From positions 31,378,501 through 31,442,500 of the forward strand of contig NC_079879.1 of the NCBI RefSeq assembly GCF_029227915.1: a DNA stretch of 64,000 bases, read 5' to 3'. This stretch comes from Hydractinia symbiolongicarpus (Eukaryota > Cnidaria > Hydrozoa > Anthoathecata > Hydractiniidae). The notes under the pieces are model-generated. The model was not told the DNA's origin and ran no database searches. It worked only from the letters and a program-made list of their open reading frames with translations. Shown here one piece after another: positions 1-12,910 of the stretch (position 1 is the stretch's first letter; each line of letters opens with the position of its first letter). Position numbers and translations under genes: made by a program.

Positions 1-145
1 AGTTTAATCGCCGGCAAACGAAAACCCGCCATTTCCCGTAATCCCGGGCTTGGCGCGTATAGTCAAAAGTATACAAAGAAAGTACCCAGGGAGTAAACTC
101 ATTTCCCGAACGATTTTTTATATTATTTTTTCACCACTAAAACGC
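1..145 (+). repeat. Partial monomer at window edge, subtype g
   Basis: The window opens about 58 bases into a monomer. Its CCGCCATTTCCCGTAATCCC block, TTGGCGCG and TATATTATTTTTTC tail assign it to subtype g, which normally precedes subtype G. That is what follows at 146, so the array clearly continues to the left. Confidence 0.85.
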
Positions 146-1566
146 ATGAGACTTGTAGTTTTCAAAAATGTTTTCATTTTTGATGGGACGCTGAGTAAAA
201 GAAGTTTAATCGCCGGCAAACGAAATCCCGCGATTTCCTGTAAATCCCGGACTCGGCCCGTATAGTCAAAAGTATACAAAGAAATTACCCAGGAAGTAAA
301 CTCAATTTCCGAACGATTTTTTAAATTATTTTTTCACCACTAAAACGCATGAGACTTGTAGTTTTCAAAAATGTTTTCATTTTTGATGAGACGCTTAATA
401 AAAGAGGTTTAATCGCCGGCAAACGAAAACGAGCGATTTCCCCTAAATCCCGGGCTTGGCCCGTGTAGTCGAATGTATACAAAGAAAGTACCCAGGGAGT
501 AAACTCATTTCCCGAACGAATTTTTAAATTTTTTTTTTTACCACTAAAACGCATGAGACTTGTAGTTTTCAAAAATGTTTTCATTTTTGATGAGACGCTT
601 AATGAAAGAGGTTTAATCGCCGGCAAACGAAAACCCTCGATTTCCCGTAAATCCCGGGCTTGGCCCGTACAGTCGAATGTATACAAAGAAAGTACCCTGT
701 GAGTAAACTCATTTCCACAACGATTTTTTAAATTATTTTTTCACCACTAAAACGCATAAGACTTGTAGTTTTCAAAAATGTTTTCATTTTTTATGAGACG
801 CTGAATAAAAGAAGTTTAATCCCCGGCAAACGAAAACCCACGATTTCCCGTAAATCCCGGGCTTGGCCCGTATAGTCGAAAGTATACAAAGAAAGTACCC
901 AGGGAGTAAACTCATTTCCCGAACGATTTTTTAAATTATTTTTTCACCACTAAAACGGATGAGGCTTGTAGTCTTCAAACTTGTTTTCATTTTTGATGAG
1001 ACGCTGAATAAAAGAAGTTTAATCGCCGGCAAACGAAAACCCGCGATTTCCCGTAAATCCCGGACTCGGCCCGTATAGTCAAAAGTATACAAAGAAAGTA
1101 CCCAGGGAGTAAACTCATTTCCTGAACGATTTTTTAAATTATTTTTTCACCACTAAAACGCATGAGACTTGTAGTTTTCAGAAATGTGTTCATTTTTGAT
1201 GAGACGTTTAATGAAAGTGGTTTAATCGCCGGCAAAAGAAAACCCGCGATTTCCCGTAAATCCCGGGCTTGGCCCGTATAGTCGAATGTATACACAGAAA
1301 GTAGCTTGTGAGTAAACTCATTTCCAAAACGATTTTTTAAATTATCTTTTCACCACTAAAACGCATGAGACTTGTAGTTTTCAAAAATGTTTTCATTTTT
1401 GATGAGACACTGAATAAAAGAAGTTTAATAGCCGGCAAACGAAAACCCGCCATTTCCCGTAATCCCGGGCTTGGCGCGTATAGTCAAAAGTATACAAAGA
1501 AAGTACCCAGGGAGTAAACTCATTTCCCGAACGATTTTTTATATTATTTTTTCACCACTAAAACGC
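146..1566 (+). repeat. HOR-7 unit, order G-b-c-d-e-f-g
   Basis: Seven distinguishable monomers start at 146, 349, 553, 756, 959, 1162 and 1365, and subtype G returns at 1567, a period of 1421 bp. The same order recurs at about 31.6-34.5 kb and at 41.6-43.0 kb, so this looks like the founding higher-order unit of the flanks. The b monomer here has a private GAGCG in place of CAGCG. Confidence 0.85.
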
Positions 1567-2174
1567 ATGAGACTTGTAGTTTTCAAAAATGTTTTCATTT
1601 TTGATGGGACGCTGAATAAAAGAAGTTTAATCGCCGGCAAACGAAATCCCGCGATTTCCCGTAAATCCCGGACTCGGCCCGTATAGTCAAAAGTATACAA
1701 AGAAAGTACCCAGGAAGTAAACTCAATTTCCGAACGATTTTTTAAATTATTTTTTCACCACTAAAACGCATGAGACTTGTAGTTTTCAGAAATGTTTTCA
1801 TTTTTGATGAGACGCTGAATAAAAGAAGTTTAATCGCCGGCAAACGAAAACCTGCCATTTCCCGTAAACCCCGGACTCGGCCCGTATAATCAAAAGTATA
1901 CAAAGAAAGTTCCCAGGGAGTAAACTCATTTCCGAACGATTTTTTAAATTATTTTTTCACCACTAAAACGCATGACACTTGTGGTTTTCAAAAATGTTTT
2001 CATTTTTGATGAGACGCTGAATGAAAGAAGTTTAATCGCCGGCAAACGAAAACCTGCGATTTCCCGTAAATCCCGGACTCGGCCCGTATAGTCAAAAGTA
2101 TACAAAGAAAGTACCCAGGGAGTAAACTCATTTCCCGAACGATTTTTTAAATTATTTTTTCACCACTAAAACGC
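1162..2174 (+). repeat. 5-mer HOR (f-g-G-i-j), copy 1
   Basis: Monomers start at 1162, 1365, 1567, 1770 and 1972. It shares its first two monomers with the end of the preceding HOR-7. The i monomer carries CTGCCATTTCCCG, CGTATAATC and AAAGTTCCC; the j monomer carries GACACTTGTGG. The next 1012 bp repeat it almost exactly. Confidence 0.85.
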
Positions 2175-3186
2175 ATGAGACTTGTAGTTTTCAGAAATGT
2201 GTTCATTTTTGATGAGACGTTTAATGAAAGTGTATTAATCGCCGGCAAAAAAAACCCGCGATTTCCCGTAAATCCCGGGCTTGGCCCGTATAGTCGAATG
2301 TATACACAGAAAGTAGCTTGTGAGTAAACTCATTTCCAAAACGATTTTTTAAATTATCTTTTCACCACTAAAACGCATGAGACTTGTAGTTTTCAAAAAT
2401 GTTTTCATTTTTGATGAGACACTGAATAAAAGAAGTTTAATAGCCGGCAAACGAAAACCCGCCATTTCCCGTAATCCCGGGCTTGGCGCGTATAGTCAAA
2501 AGTATACAAAGAAAGTACCCAGGGAGTAAACTCATTTCCCGAACGATTTTTTATATTATTTTTTCACCACTAAAACGCATGAGACTTGTAGTTTTCAAAA
2601 ATGTTTTCATTTTTGATGGGACGCTGAATAAAAGAAGTTTAATCGCCGGCAAACGAAATCCCGCGATTTCCCGTAAATCCCGGACTCGGCCCGTATAGTC
2701 AAAAGTATACAAAGAAAGTACCCAGGAAGTAAACTCAATTTCCGAACGATTTTTTAAATTATTTTTTCACCACTAAAACGCTTGAGACTTGTAGTTTTCA
2801 GAAATGTTTTCATTTTTGATGAGACGCTGAATAAAAGAAGTTTAATCGCCGGCAAACGAAAACCTGCCATTTCCCGTAAACCCCGGACTCGGCCCGTATA
2901 ATCAAAAGTATACAAAGAAAGTTCCCAGGGAGTAAACTCATTTCCGAACGATTTTTTAAATTATTTTTTCACCACTAAAACGCATGACACTTGTGGTTTT
3001 CAAAAATGTTTTCATTTTTGATGAGACGCTGAATGAAAGAAGTTTAATCGCCGGCAAACGAAAACCTGCGATTTCCCGTAAATCCCGGACTCGGCCCGTA
3101 TAGTCAAAAGTATACAAAGAAAGTACCCAGGCTGTAAACTCATTTCCCGAACGATTTTTTAAATTATTATTTCACCACTATAGCCA
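2175..3186 (+). repeat. 5-mer HOR (f-g-G-i-j), copy 2
   Basis: Monomers start at 2175, 2377, 2579, 2782 and 2984. It is a tandem copy of 1162-2174. Small differences include GTGTATTAATC for GTGGTTTAATC in f, a shortened GGCAAAAAAAACC, and CTTGAG for CATGAG before the i monomer. The copy ends where j passes into an h monomer instead of returning to f. Confidence 0.85.
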
Positions 3187-3795
3187 TTGAGACTTGTAGT
3201 TTTTAAAAATGTTTTCATTTTTGATGAGACGCTGAATAAAAGAAGTTTAATCGCCGACAAACGAAAACCCGCGACTTCCTGTAAATCCCGGACTCGGCCC
3301 GTATAGTCAAAAGTATACAAAGAAAATACCCAGGAAGTAAACTCAATTTCCGAACGATTTTTTAAATTATTTTTTCACCACTAAAACGGATGAGGCTTGC
3401 AGTCTTCAAACTTGTTTTCATTTTTGATGAGACGCTGAATAAAAGAAGTTTAATCGCCGGCAAACGAAAACCTGCGATTTCCCGTAAATCCCGGACTCGG
3501 CCCGTATAGTCAAAAGTATACAAAGAAAGTACCCAGGGAGTAAACTCATTTCCCGAACGATTTTTTAAATTATTTTTTCACCACTAAAACGCATGAGACT
3601 TGTAGTTTTCAGAAATGTGTTCATTTTTGATGAGACGTTTAATGAAAGTGGTTTAATCGCCGACAAACGAAAACCCGCGACTTCCTGTAAATCCCGGACT
3701 CGGCCCGTATAGTCAAAAGTATACAAAGAAAGTACCCAGGAAGTAAACTCAATTTCCGAACGATTTTTTAAATTATTTTTTCACCACTAAAACGC
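3187..3795 (+). repeat. Transition monomers h, e and an f/h chimera
   Basis: Three monomers at 3187, 3390 and 3593 separate the 5-mer from the i-j-G stretch. The first has GACAAACG and CGACTTCCTG (h). The second has GTCTTCAAACTTG (e). The third begins as f and ends as h, so it marks an exchange point. Confidence 0.75.
3593..3795 (+). repeat. Chimeric monomer, f left half and h right half
   Basis: The left half has the f markers ATGTGTTC, GACGTTTAATG and AAAGTGG. From about base 65 it carries the h markers GCCGACAAACG and GCGACTTCCTG, then GGACTCGG and CCAGGAAG. The switch lies within or next to the conserved TTTAATCGCCG block, identical in both parents, as expected for homologous out-of-register exchange. 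Confidence 0.8.
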
Positions 3796-5215
3796 ATGAG
3801 ACTTGTAGTTTTCAGAAATGTTTTCATTTTTGATGAGACGCTAAATAAAAGAAGTTTAATCGCCGGCAAACGAAAACCTGCCATTTCCCGTAAACCCCGG
3901 ACTCGGCCCGTATAATCAAAAGTATACAAAGAAAGTTCCCAGGGAGTAAACTCATTTCCCGAACGATTTTTTAAATTATTTTTTCACCACTAAAACGCAT
4001 GACACTTGTGGTTTTCAAAAATGTTTTCATTTTTGATGAGACGCTGAATGAAAGAAGTTTAATCGCCGGCAAACGAAATCCTGCGATTTCCCGTAAATCC
4101 CGGACTCGGCCCGTATAGTCAAAAGTATACAAAGAAAGTACCCAGGGAGTAAACTCATTTCCCGAACCATTTTTTATATTATTTTTTCACCACTAAAACG
4201 CATGAGACTTGTAGTTTTCAAAAATGTTTTCATTTTTGATGGGACGCTGAATAAAAGAAGTTTAATCGCCGGCAAACGAAATCCCGCGATTTCCCGTAAA
4301 TCCCGGACTCGGCCCGTATAGTCAAAAGTATACAAAGAAAGTACGCAGGAAGTAAACTCAATTTCCGAACGATTTTTTAAATTATTTTTTCACCACTAAA
4401 ACGCATGAGACTTGTAGTTTTCAGAAATGTTTTCATTTTTGATGAGACGCTGAATAAAAGAAGTTTAATCGCCGGCAAACGAAAACCTGCCATTTCCCGT
4501 AAACCCCGGACTCGGCCCGTATAATCAAAAGTATACAAAGAAAGTTCCCAGGGAGTAAACTCATTTCCGAACGATTTTTTAAATTATTTTTTCACCATTA
4601 AAACGCATGACACTTGTGGTTTTTAAAAATGTTTTCATTTTTGATGAGACGCTGAATAAAAGAAGTTTAATCGCCGACAAACGAAAACCCGCGACTTCCT
4701 GTAAATCCCGGACTCGGCCCGTATAGTCAAAAGTATACAAAGAAAGTACCCAGGAAGTAAACTCAATTTCCGAACGATTTTTTAAATTATTTTTTCACCA
4801 CTAAAACGCATGAGACTTGTAGTTTTCAGAAATGTTTTCATTTTTGATGAGACGCTGAATAAAAGAAGTTTAATCGCCGGCAAACGAAAACCTGCCATTT
4901 CCCGTAAACCCCGGACTCGGCCCGTATAATCAAAAGTATACAAAGAAAGTTCCCAGGGAGTAAACTCATTTCCCGAACGATTTTTTAAATTATTTTTTCA
5001 CCACTAAAACGCATGACACTTGTGGTTTTAAAAAATGTTTTCATTTTTGATGAGACGCTGAATGAAAGAAGTTTAATCGCCGGCAAACGAAAACCTGCGA
5101 TTTCCCGTAAATCCCGGACTCGGCCCGTATAGTCAAAAGTATACAAAGAAAGTACCAAGGCTGTAAACTCATTTCCCGAACGATTTTTTAAATTATTATT
5201 TCACCACTAAAGCCC
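3796..5215 (+). repeat. Seven-monomer run i-j-G-i-j/h-i-j
   Basis: Monomers start at 3796, 3999, 4202, 4405, 4607, 4810 and 5013. The first has a private CTAAATAAAAG (c at 3841) found again at 14982 and 17211. The stretch 3796-4606 therefore shares ancestry with 14937-15747 and 17166-17976. The monomer at 4607 starts as j and ends as h. Confidence 0.8.
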
Positions 5216-6228
5216 ATGAGACTTGTAGTTTTTAAAAATGTTTTCATTTTTGATGAGACGCTGAATAAAAGAAGTTTAATCGCCGACAAACGAAAACCCG
5301 CGACTTCCTGTAAATCCCGGACTCGGCCCGTATAGTCAAAAGTATACAAAGAAAGTACCCAGGGAGTAAACTCATTTCCAAAACGAATTTTTAAATTATT
5401 TTTTCACCACTAAAACGCATCAGACTTGTAGTTTTCAGAAATGTTTTCATTTTTGATGAGACGCTTAATGAAAGTGGTTTAATCGCCGGCAAACCAAAAC
5501 CCGCGATTTCCCGTAAATCCGGGCTTGGCCCGTATAGTCGAATGTATACAAAGAAAGTACCCAGGGTGTAAACACATTTCCAGAACGATTTTTTAAATTA
5601 TTATTTCACCACTAAAGCCCATGAGACTTGTAGTTTTTAAAAATGTTTTCATTTTTGATGAGAAGCTGAATAAAAGAAGTTTAATCGCCGGCAAACGAAA
5701 ACCGCGACTTCCCGTAAATCTCGTACTCGGCCCGTATAGTCAAAAGTATACAAAGAAAGTACCCGGGAAGTAAACTCAATTTCCGAACGATTTTTTAAAT
5801 TATTTTTTCACCACTAAAACGCATGAGACTTGTAGTTTTCAGAAATATTTTCATTTTTGATGAGACGCTGAATAAAAGAAGTTTAATCGCCGGCAAACGA
5901 AAACCCGCCATTTCCCGTAAACCCCGGACTCGGCCCGTATAATCAAAAGTATACAAAGAAAGTTCCCAGGGAGTAAACTCATTTCCCGAACGATTTTTTA
6001 AATTATTTTTTCACCACTAAAACGCATGACACTTGTTGTTTTCAAAAATGTTTTCATTTTTGATGAGACGCTGAATAAAAGAAGTTTAATCGCCGGCAAA
6101 CGAAAACCTGCGATTTCCCGTAAATCCCGGACTCGGCCCGTATAGTCAAAAGTATACAAAGAAAGTACCCAGGGTGTAAACTCATTTCCAGAACGATTTT
6201 TTAAATTATTATTTCACCACTAAAACGC
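5216..6228 (+). repeat. Five monomers leading into the 14-mer block
   Basis: Starts are 5216 (h), 5419 (k-like with CAAACCAAAACC), 5621 (l with GAGAAGCTG), 5823 (i with AAATATTTTC) and 6026 (j with GACACTTGTTG). From here the AAAGCCCATGAG entry and the TTATTATTTCACC tail are common; they are typical of the 5-30 kb zone and nearly absent after 37 kb. Confidence 0.8.
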
Positions 6229-9063
6229 ATGAGACTTGTAGTTTTCAGAAATATTTTCATTTTTGATGAGACGCTGAATAAAAGAAGTTTAATCGCCGGC
6301 AAACGAAAACCCGCCATTTCCCGTAAACCCCGGACTCGGCCCGTATAATCAAAAGTATACAAAGAAAGTTCCCAGGGAGTAAACTCATTTCCCGAACGAT
6401 TTTTTAAATTATTTTTTCACCACTAAAACGCATGACACTTGTTGTTTTCAAAAATGTTTTCATTTTTGATGAGACGCTGAATGAAAGAAGTTTAATCGCC
6501 GGCAAACGAAAACCTGCGATTTCCCGTAAATCCCGGACTCGGCCCGTATAGTCAAAAGTATACAAAGAAAGTACCCAGGCTGTAAACTCATTTCCCGAAC
6601 GATTTTTTAAATTATTATTTCACCACTAAAGCCCATGAGACTTGTAGTTTTTAAAAATGTTTTCATTTTTGATAAGACGCTGAATAAAAGAAGTTTAATC
6701 GCCGACAAACGAAAACCCGCGACTTCCTGTAAATCCCGGACTCGGCCCGTATAGTCAAAAGAATACAGAGAAAGTACCCAGGGAGTAAACTCATTTCCCG
6801 AACGATTTTTTAAATTATTTTTTCACCACTAAAACACATAAGACTTGTAGTTTTCAGAAATGTTTTCATTTTTGATGAGACGCCTAATGAAAGTGGTTTA
6901 ATCGCCGGCAAATCAAAACCCGCGATTTCCCGTAAATCCCGGGCTTGGCCCGTATAGTCGAATGTATACAAAGGAAGTACCCAGGGTGTAAACTCATTTC
7001 CAGAACGATTTTTTAAATTATTATTTCACCACTAAAGCCCATGAGACTTGTAGTTTTTAAAAATGTTTTCATTTTTGATGAGAAGCTGAATAAAAGAAGT
7101 TTAATCGCCGGCAAACGAAAACCGCGACTTCCCGTAAATCCCGTACTCGGCCCGTATAGTCAAAAGTATACAAGGAAAGTACCCAGGGAGTAAACTTGTT
7201 TCCCGAACGATTTTTTAAATTATTTTTTCACCACTAAAACGCATGAGACTTGTAGTTTTCAGAAATGTTTTCATTTTTGATGAGACGCTTAATGAAAGTG
7301 GTTTAATCGCCGGCAAACGAAAACCCGCCATTTCCCGTAAACCCCGGACTCGGCCCGTATACTCAAAAGTATACAAAGAAAGTACCCAGCGAATAAACTC
7401 ATTTCCCGAACGATTTTTTAAATTATTTTTTCACCACTAAAACGCATGAGACTTGTAGTTTTCAAAAATGTTTTCATTTTTGATGAGACGCTGAATAAAA
7501 GAAGTTTAATCGCCGGCAAACGAAAACCTGCGATTTCCCGTAAATCCCGGATTCGGCCCGTATAGTCAAAAGTATACAAAGAAAGTACCCAGGGTGTAAA
7601 CTCATTTCCAGAACGATTTTTTAAATTATTATTTCACCACTAAAGCCCATGAGACTTGTAGTTTTTAAAAATGTTTTCATTTTTGGTGAGACGCTGAATA
7701 AAAGAAGTTTAATCACCGGCAAACGAAAACCCGCCATTTCCCGTAAACCCCGGACACGGCCCGTATAATCAAAAGTATACAAAGAAAGTACCCAGGCTGT
7801 AAACTCATTTCCCGAACGATTTTTTAAATTATTATTTCACCACTAAAGCCCATGAGACTTGTAGTTTATAAAATGTTTTCATTTTTGATGAGAAGCTGAA
7901 TAAAAGAAGTTTAATCGCCGGCAAACGAAAACCGCGACTTCCCGTAAATCCCGTACTCGGCCCGTATAGTCAAAAGTATACAAAGAAAGTACCCAGGGAG
8001 TAAACTTATTTCCCGAACGATTTTTTAAATTAATTTTCACCACTAAAACGCATGAGACTTGTAGTTTTCAGAAATGTTTTCATTTTTGATGAGACGCTTA
8101 ATGAAAGTGGTTTAATCGCCGGCAAACGAAAACCCGCCATTTCCCGTAAACCCCGGACTCGGCCCGTATACTCAAAAGTATACAAAGAAAGTACCCAGCG
8201 AATAAACTCATTTCCCGAACGATTTTTTAAATTATTTTTTCACCACTAAAACGCATGAGACTTGTAGTTTTCAAAAATGTTTTCATTTTTGATGAGACGC
8301 TGAATAAAAGAAGTTTAATCGCCGGCAAACGAAAACCCGCCATTTCCCGTAAACCCCGGACTCGGCCGGTATAATCAAAAGTATACAAAGAAAGTACCCA
8401 GGTAGTAAACTCATTTCCCGAACGATTTTTTAAATTATTTTTTCACCACTAAAACGCATAAGACTTGTAGTTTTCAAAAATGTTTTCATTTTTGATGAGA
8501 CGCTGAATAAAAGAAGTTTAATCGCCGGCAAACGAAAACCTGCGATTTCCCGTAAATCCCGGATTCGGCCCGTATAGTCAAAAGTATACAAAGAAAGTAC
8601 CCAGGGTGTAAACTCATTTCCAGAACGATTTTTTAAATTATTATTTCACCACTAAAGCCCATGAGACTTGTAGTTTTTAAAAATGTTTTCATTTTTGGTG
8701 AGACGCTGAATAAAAGAAGTTTAATCACCGGCAAACGAAAACCCGCCATTTCCCGTAAACCCCGGACACGGCCCATATAATCAAAAGTATACAAAGAAAG
8801 TACCCAGGCTGTAAACTCATTTCCCGAACGATTTTTTAAATTATTATTTCACCACTAAAGCCCATGAGACTTGTAGTTTATAAAATGTTTTCATTTTTGA
8901 TGAGAAGCTGAATAAAAGAAGTTTAATCGCCGGCAAACGAAAACCGCGACTTCCCGTAAATCCCGTACTCGGCCCGTATAGTCAAAAGTATACAAGGAAA
9001 GTACCCAGGGAGTAAACTTATTTCCCGAACGATTTTTTAAATTAATTTTCACCACTAAAACGC
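6229..9063 (+). repeat. 14-mer HOR, copy 1 (2835 bp)
   Basis: Monomers start at 6229, 6432, 6635, 6838, 7041, 7243, 7446, 7649, 7852, 8052, 8255, 8458, 8661 and 8864. Private marks include GAATACAGAG (c at 6766) and AAAACACATAAG near 6831. These recur exactly 2835 bp later. Inside it, k monomers at 7243 and 8052 show a nested 4-mer of 809 bp. The monomers at 7852 and 8864 are only 200 bp, from single-base losses in GTTTATAAAATG, AAACCGCGACTT and AAATTAATTTTC. Confidence 0.85.
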
Positions 9064-11898
9064 ATGAGACTTGTAGTTTTCAGAAATATTTTCATTTTTG
9101 ATGAGACGCTGAATAAAAGAAGTTTAATCGCCGGCAAACGAAAACCCGCCATTTCCCGTAAACCCCGGACTCGGCCCGTATAATCAAAAGTATACAAAGA
9201 AAGTTCCCAGGGAGTAAACTCATTTCCCGAACGATTTTTTAAATTATTTTTTCACCACTAAAACGCATGACACTTGTTGTTTTCAAAAATGTTTTCATTT
9301 TTGATGAGACGCTGAATGAAAGAAGTTTAATCGCCGGCAAACGAAAACCTGCGATTTCCCGTAAATCCCGGACTCGGCCCGTATAGTCAAAAGTATACAA
9401 AGAAAGTACCCAGGCTGTAAACTCATTTCCCGAACGATTTTTTAAATTATTATTTCACCACTAAAGCCCATGAGACTTGTAGTTTTTAAAAATGTTTTCA
9501 TTTTTGATAAGACGCTGAATAAAAGAAGTTTAATCGCCGACAAACGAAAACCCGCGACTTCCTGTAAATCCCGGACTCGGCCCGTATAGTCAAAAGAATA
9601 CAGAGAAAGTACCCAGGGAGTAAACTCATTTCCCGAACGATTTTTTAAATTATTTTTTCACCACTAAAACACATAAGACTTGTAGTTTTCAGAAATGTTT
9701 TCATTTTTGATGAGACGCCTAATGAAAGTGGTTTAATCGCCGGCAAATCAAAACCCGCGATTTCCCGTAAATCCCGGGCTTGGCCCGTATAGTCGAATGT
9801 ATACAAAGGAAGTACCCAGGGTGTAAACTCATTTCCAGAACGATTTTTTAAATTATTATTTCACCACTAAAGCCCATGAGACTTGTAGTTTTTAAAAATG
9901 TTTTCATTTTTGATGAGAAGCTGAATAAAAGAAGTTTAATCGCCGGCAAACGAAAACCGCGACTTCCCGTAAATCCCGTACTCGGCCCGTATAGTCAAAA
10001 GTATACAAGGAAAGTACCCAGGGAGTAAACTTGTTTCCCGAACGATTTTTTAAATTATTTTTTCACCACTAAAACGCATGAGACTTGTAGTTTTCAGAAA
10101 TGTTTTCATTTTTGATGAGACGCTTAATGAAAGTGGTTTAATCGCCGGCAAACGAAAACCCGCCATTTCCCGTAAACCCCGGACTCGGCCCGTATACTCA
10201 AAAGTATACAAAGAAAGTACCCAGCGAATAAACTCATTTCCCGAACGATTTTTTAAATTATTTTTTCACCACTAAAACGCATGAGACTTGTAGTTTTCAA
10301 AAATGTTTTCATTTTTGATGAGACGCTGAATAAAAGAAGTTTAATCGCCGGCAAACGAAAACCTGCGATTTCCCGTAAATCCCGGATTCGGCCCGTATAG
10401 TCAAAAGTATACAAAGAAAGTACCCAGGGTGTAAACTCATTTCCAGAACGATTTTTTAAATTATTATTTCACCACTAAAGCCCATGAGACTTGTAGTTTT
10501 TAAAAATGTTTTCATTTTTGGTGAGACGCTGAATAAAAGAAGTTTAATCACCGGCAAACGAAAACCCGCCATTTCCCGTAAACCCCGGACACGGCCCGTA
10601 TAATCAAAAGTATACAAAGAAAGTACCCAGGCTGTAAACTCATTTCCCGAACGATTTTTTAAATTATTATTTCACCACTAAAGCCCATGAGACTTGTAGT
10701 TTATAAAATGTTTTCATTTTTGATGAGAAGCTGAATAAAAGAAGTTTAATCGCCGGCAAACGAAAACCGCGACTTCCCGTAAATCCCGTACTCGGCCCGT
10801 ATAGTCAAAAGTATACAAAGAAAGTACCCAGGGAGTAAACTTATTTCCCGAACGATTTTTTAAATTAATTTTCACCACTAAAACGCATGAGACTTGTAGT
10901 TTTCAGAAATGTTTTCATTTTTGATGAGACGCTTAATGAAAGTGGTTTAATCGCCGGCAAACGAAAACCCGCCATTTCCCGTAAACCCCGGACTCGGCCC
11001 GTATACTCAAAAGTATACAAAGAAAGTACCCAGCGAATAAACTCATTTCCCGAACGATTTTTTAAATTATTTTTTCACCACTAAAACGCATGAGACTTGT
11101 AGTTTTCAAAAATGTTTTCATTTTTGATGAGACGCTGAATAAAAGAAGTTTAATCGCCGGCAAACGAAAACCCGCCATTTCCCGTAAACCCCGGACTCGG
11201 CCGGTATAATCAAAAGTATACAAAGAAAGTACCCAGGTAGTAAACTCATTTCCCGAACGATTTTTTAAATTATTTTTTCACCACTAAAACGCATAAGACT
11301 TGTAGTTTTCAAAAATGTTTTCATTTTTGATGAGACGCTGAATAAAAGAAGTTTAATCGCCGGCAAACGAAAACCTGCGATTTCCCGTAAATCCCGGATT
11401 CGGCCCGTATAGTCAAAAGTATACAAAGAAAGTACCCAGGGTGTAAACTCATTTCCAGAACGATTTTTTAAATTATTATTTCACCACTAAAGCCCATGAG
11501 ACTTGTAGTTTTTAAAAATGTTTTCATTTTTGGTGAGACGCTGAATAAAAGAAGTTTAATCACCGGCAAACGAAAACCCGCCATTTCCCGTAAACCCCGG
11601 ACACGGCCCATATAATCAAAAGTATACAAAGAAAGTACCCAGGCTGTAAACTCATTTCCCGAACGATTTTTTAAATTATTATTTCACCACTAAAGCCCAT
11701 GAGACTTGTAATTTATAAAATGTTTTCATTTTTGATGAGAAGCTGAATAAAAGAAGTTTAATCGCCGGCAAACGAAAACCGCGACTTCCCGTAAATCCCG
11801 TACTCGGCCCGTATAGTCAAAAGTATACAAGGAAAGTACCCAGGGAGTAAACTTATTTCCCGAACGATTTTTTAAATTAATTTTCACCACTAAAACGC
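9064..11898 (+). repeat. 14-mer HOR, copy 2 (2835 bp)
   Basis: This is a near-identical tandem copy of 6229-9063. GAATACAGAG recurs (c at 9601), AAAACACATAAG recurs near 9667, and the k monomers recur at 10078 and 10887. By eye only scattered single-base differences are seen, for example GTAATTTATAAAATG near 11708. Such similarity implies very recent duplication or homogenisation. Confidence 0.85.
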
Positions 11899-12910
11899 AT
11901 GAGACTTGTAGTTTTCAGAAATATTTTCATTTTTGATGAGACGCTGAATAAAAGAAGTTTAATCGCCGGCAAACGAAAACCCGCCATTTCCCGTAAACCC
12001 CGGACTCGGCCCGTATAATCAAAAGTATACAAAGAAAGTTCCCAGGGAGTAAACTCATTTCCCGAACGATTTTTTAAATTATTTTTTCACCACTAAAACG
12101 CATGACACTTGTTGTTTTCAAAAATGTTTTCATTTTTGATGAGACGCTGAATGAAAGAAGTTTAATCGCCGGCAAACGAAAACCTGCGATTTCCCGTAAA
12201 TCCCGGACTCAGCCCGTATAGTCAAAAGTATACAAAGAAAGTACCCAGGCTGTAAACTCATTTCCCGAACGATTTTTTAAATTATTATTTCACCACTAAA
12301 GCCCATGAGACTTGTAGTTTTTAAAAATGTTTTCATTTTTGATAAGACGCTGAATAAAAGAAGTTTAATCGCCGACAAACGAAAACCCGCGACTCCCTGT
12401 AAATCCCGGACTCGGCCCGTATAGTCAAAAGTATACAGAGAAAGTACCCAGGGAGTAAACTCATTTCCCGAACGATTTTTTAAATTATTTTTTCACCACT
12501 AAAACGCATAAGACTTGTAGTTTTCAGAAATGTTTTCATTTTTGATGAGACGCTTAATGAAAGTGGTTTAATCGCCGGCAAACCAAAACCCGCGATTTCC
12601 CGTAAATCCCGGGCTTGGCCCGTATAGTCGAATGTATACAAAGGAAGTACCCAGGGTGTAAACTCATTTCCAGAACGATTTTTTAAATTATTATTTCACC
12701 ACTAAAGCCCATGAGACTTGTAGTTTATAAAATGTTTTCATTTTTGATGAGAAGCTGAATAAAAGAAGTTTAATCGCCGGCAAACGAAAACCGCGACTTC
12801 CCGTAAATCCCGTACTCGGCCCGTATAGTCAAAAGTATACAAGGAAAGTACCCAGGGAGTAAACTTATTTCCCGAACGATTTTTTAAATTAATTTTCACC
12901 ACTAAAACGC
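11899..12910 (+). repeat. Truncated 14-mer: 5-mer i-j-h-k-l, copy 1
   Basis: The third 14-mer copy starts normally at 11899, 12102, 12305 and 12508. Its fifth monomer (12711) is a chimera, and the unit then restarts at 12911 after only 1012 bp. It carries GTATACAGAG (c at 12436), GGACTCAGCCC and CGACTCCCTG, marks not in the first two 14-mers. Confidence 0.82.
12711..12910 (+). repeat. Chimeric l monomer marking a 9-monomer loss
   Basis: It follows a CCAGAACG-ending k-like monomer, as the fifth 14-mer monomer (7041) does. It nevertheless has GTTTATAAAATG and is followed by an i monomer, as the fourteenth (8864) does. Exchange between the fifth and fourteenth monomers would delete nine monomers and create exactly this 200 bp hybrid. 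Confidence 0.75.

Noticed and set aside
50-265. Recurrent short plus-strand reading frames of 65 and 71 codons, for example at 50, 7243 and 41463
   Set aside because: They are the same repeat read in one frame across a monomer joint. They recur only because the subtype recurs, show no start context, domain or codon pattern, and single-base length changes destroy them elsewhere. They are not called as genes.
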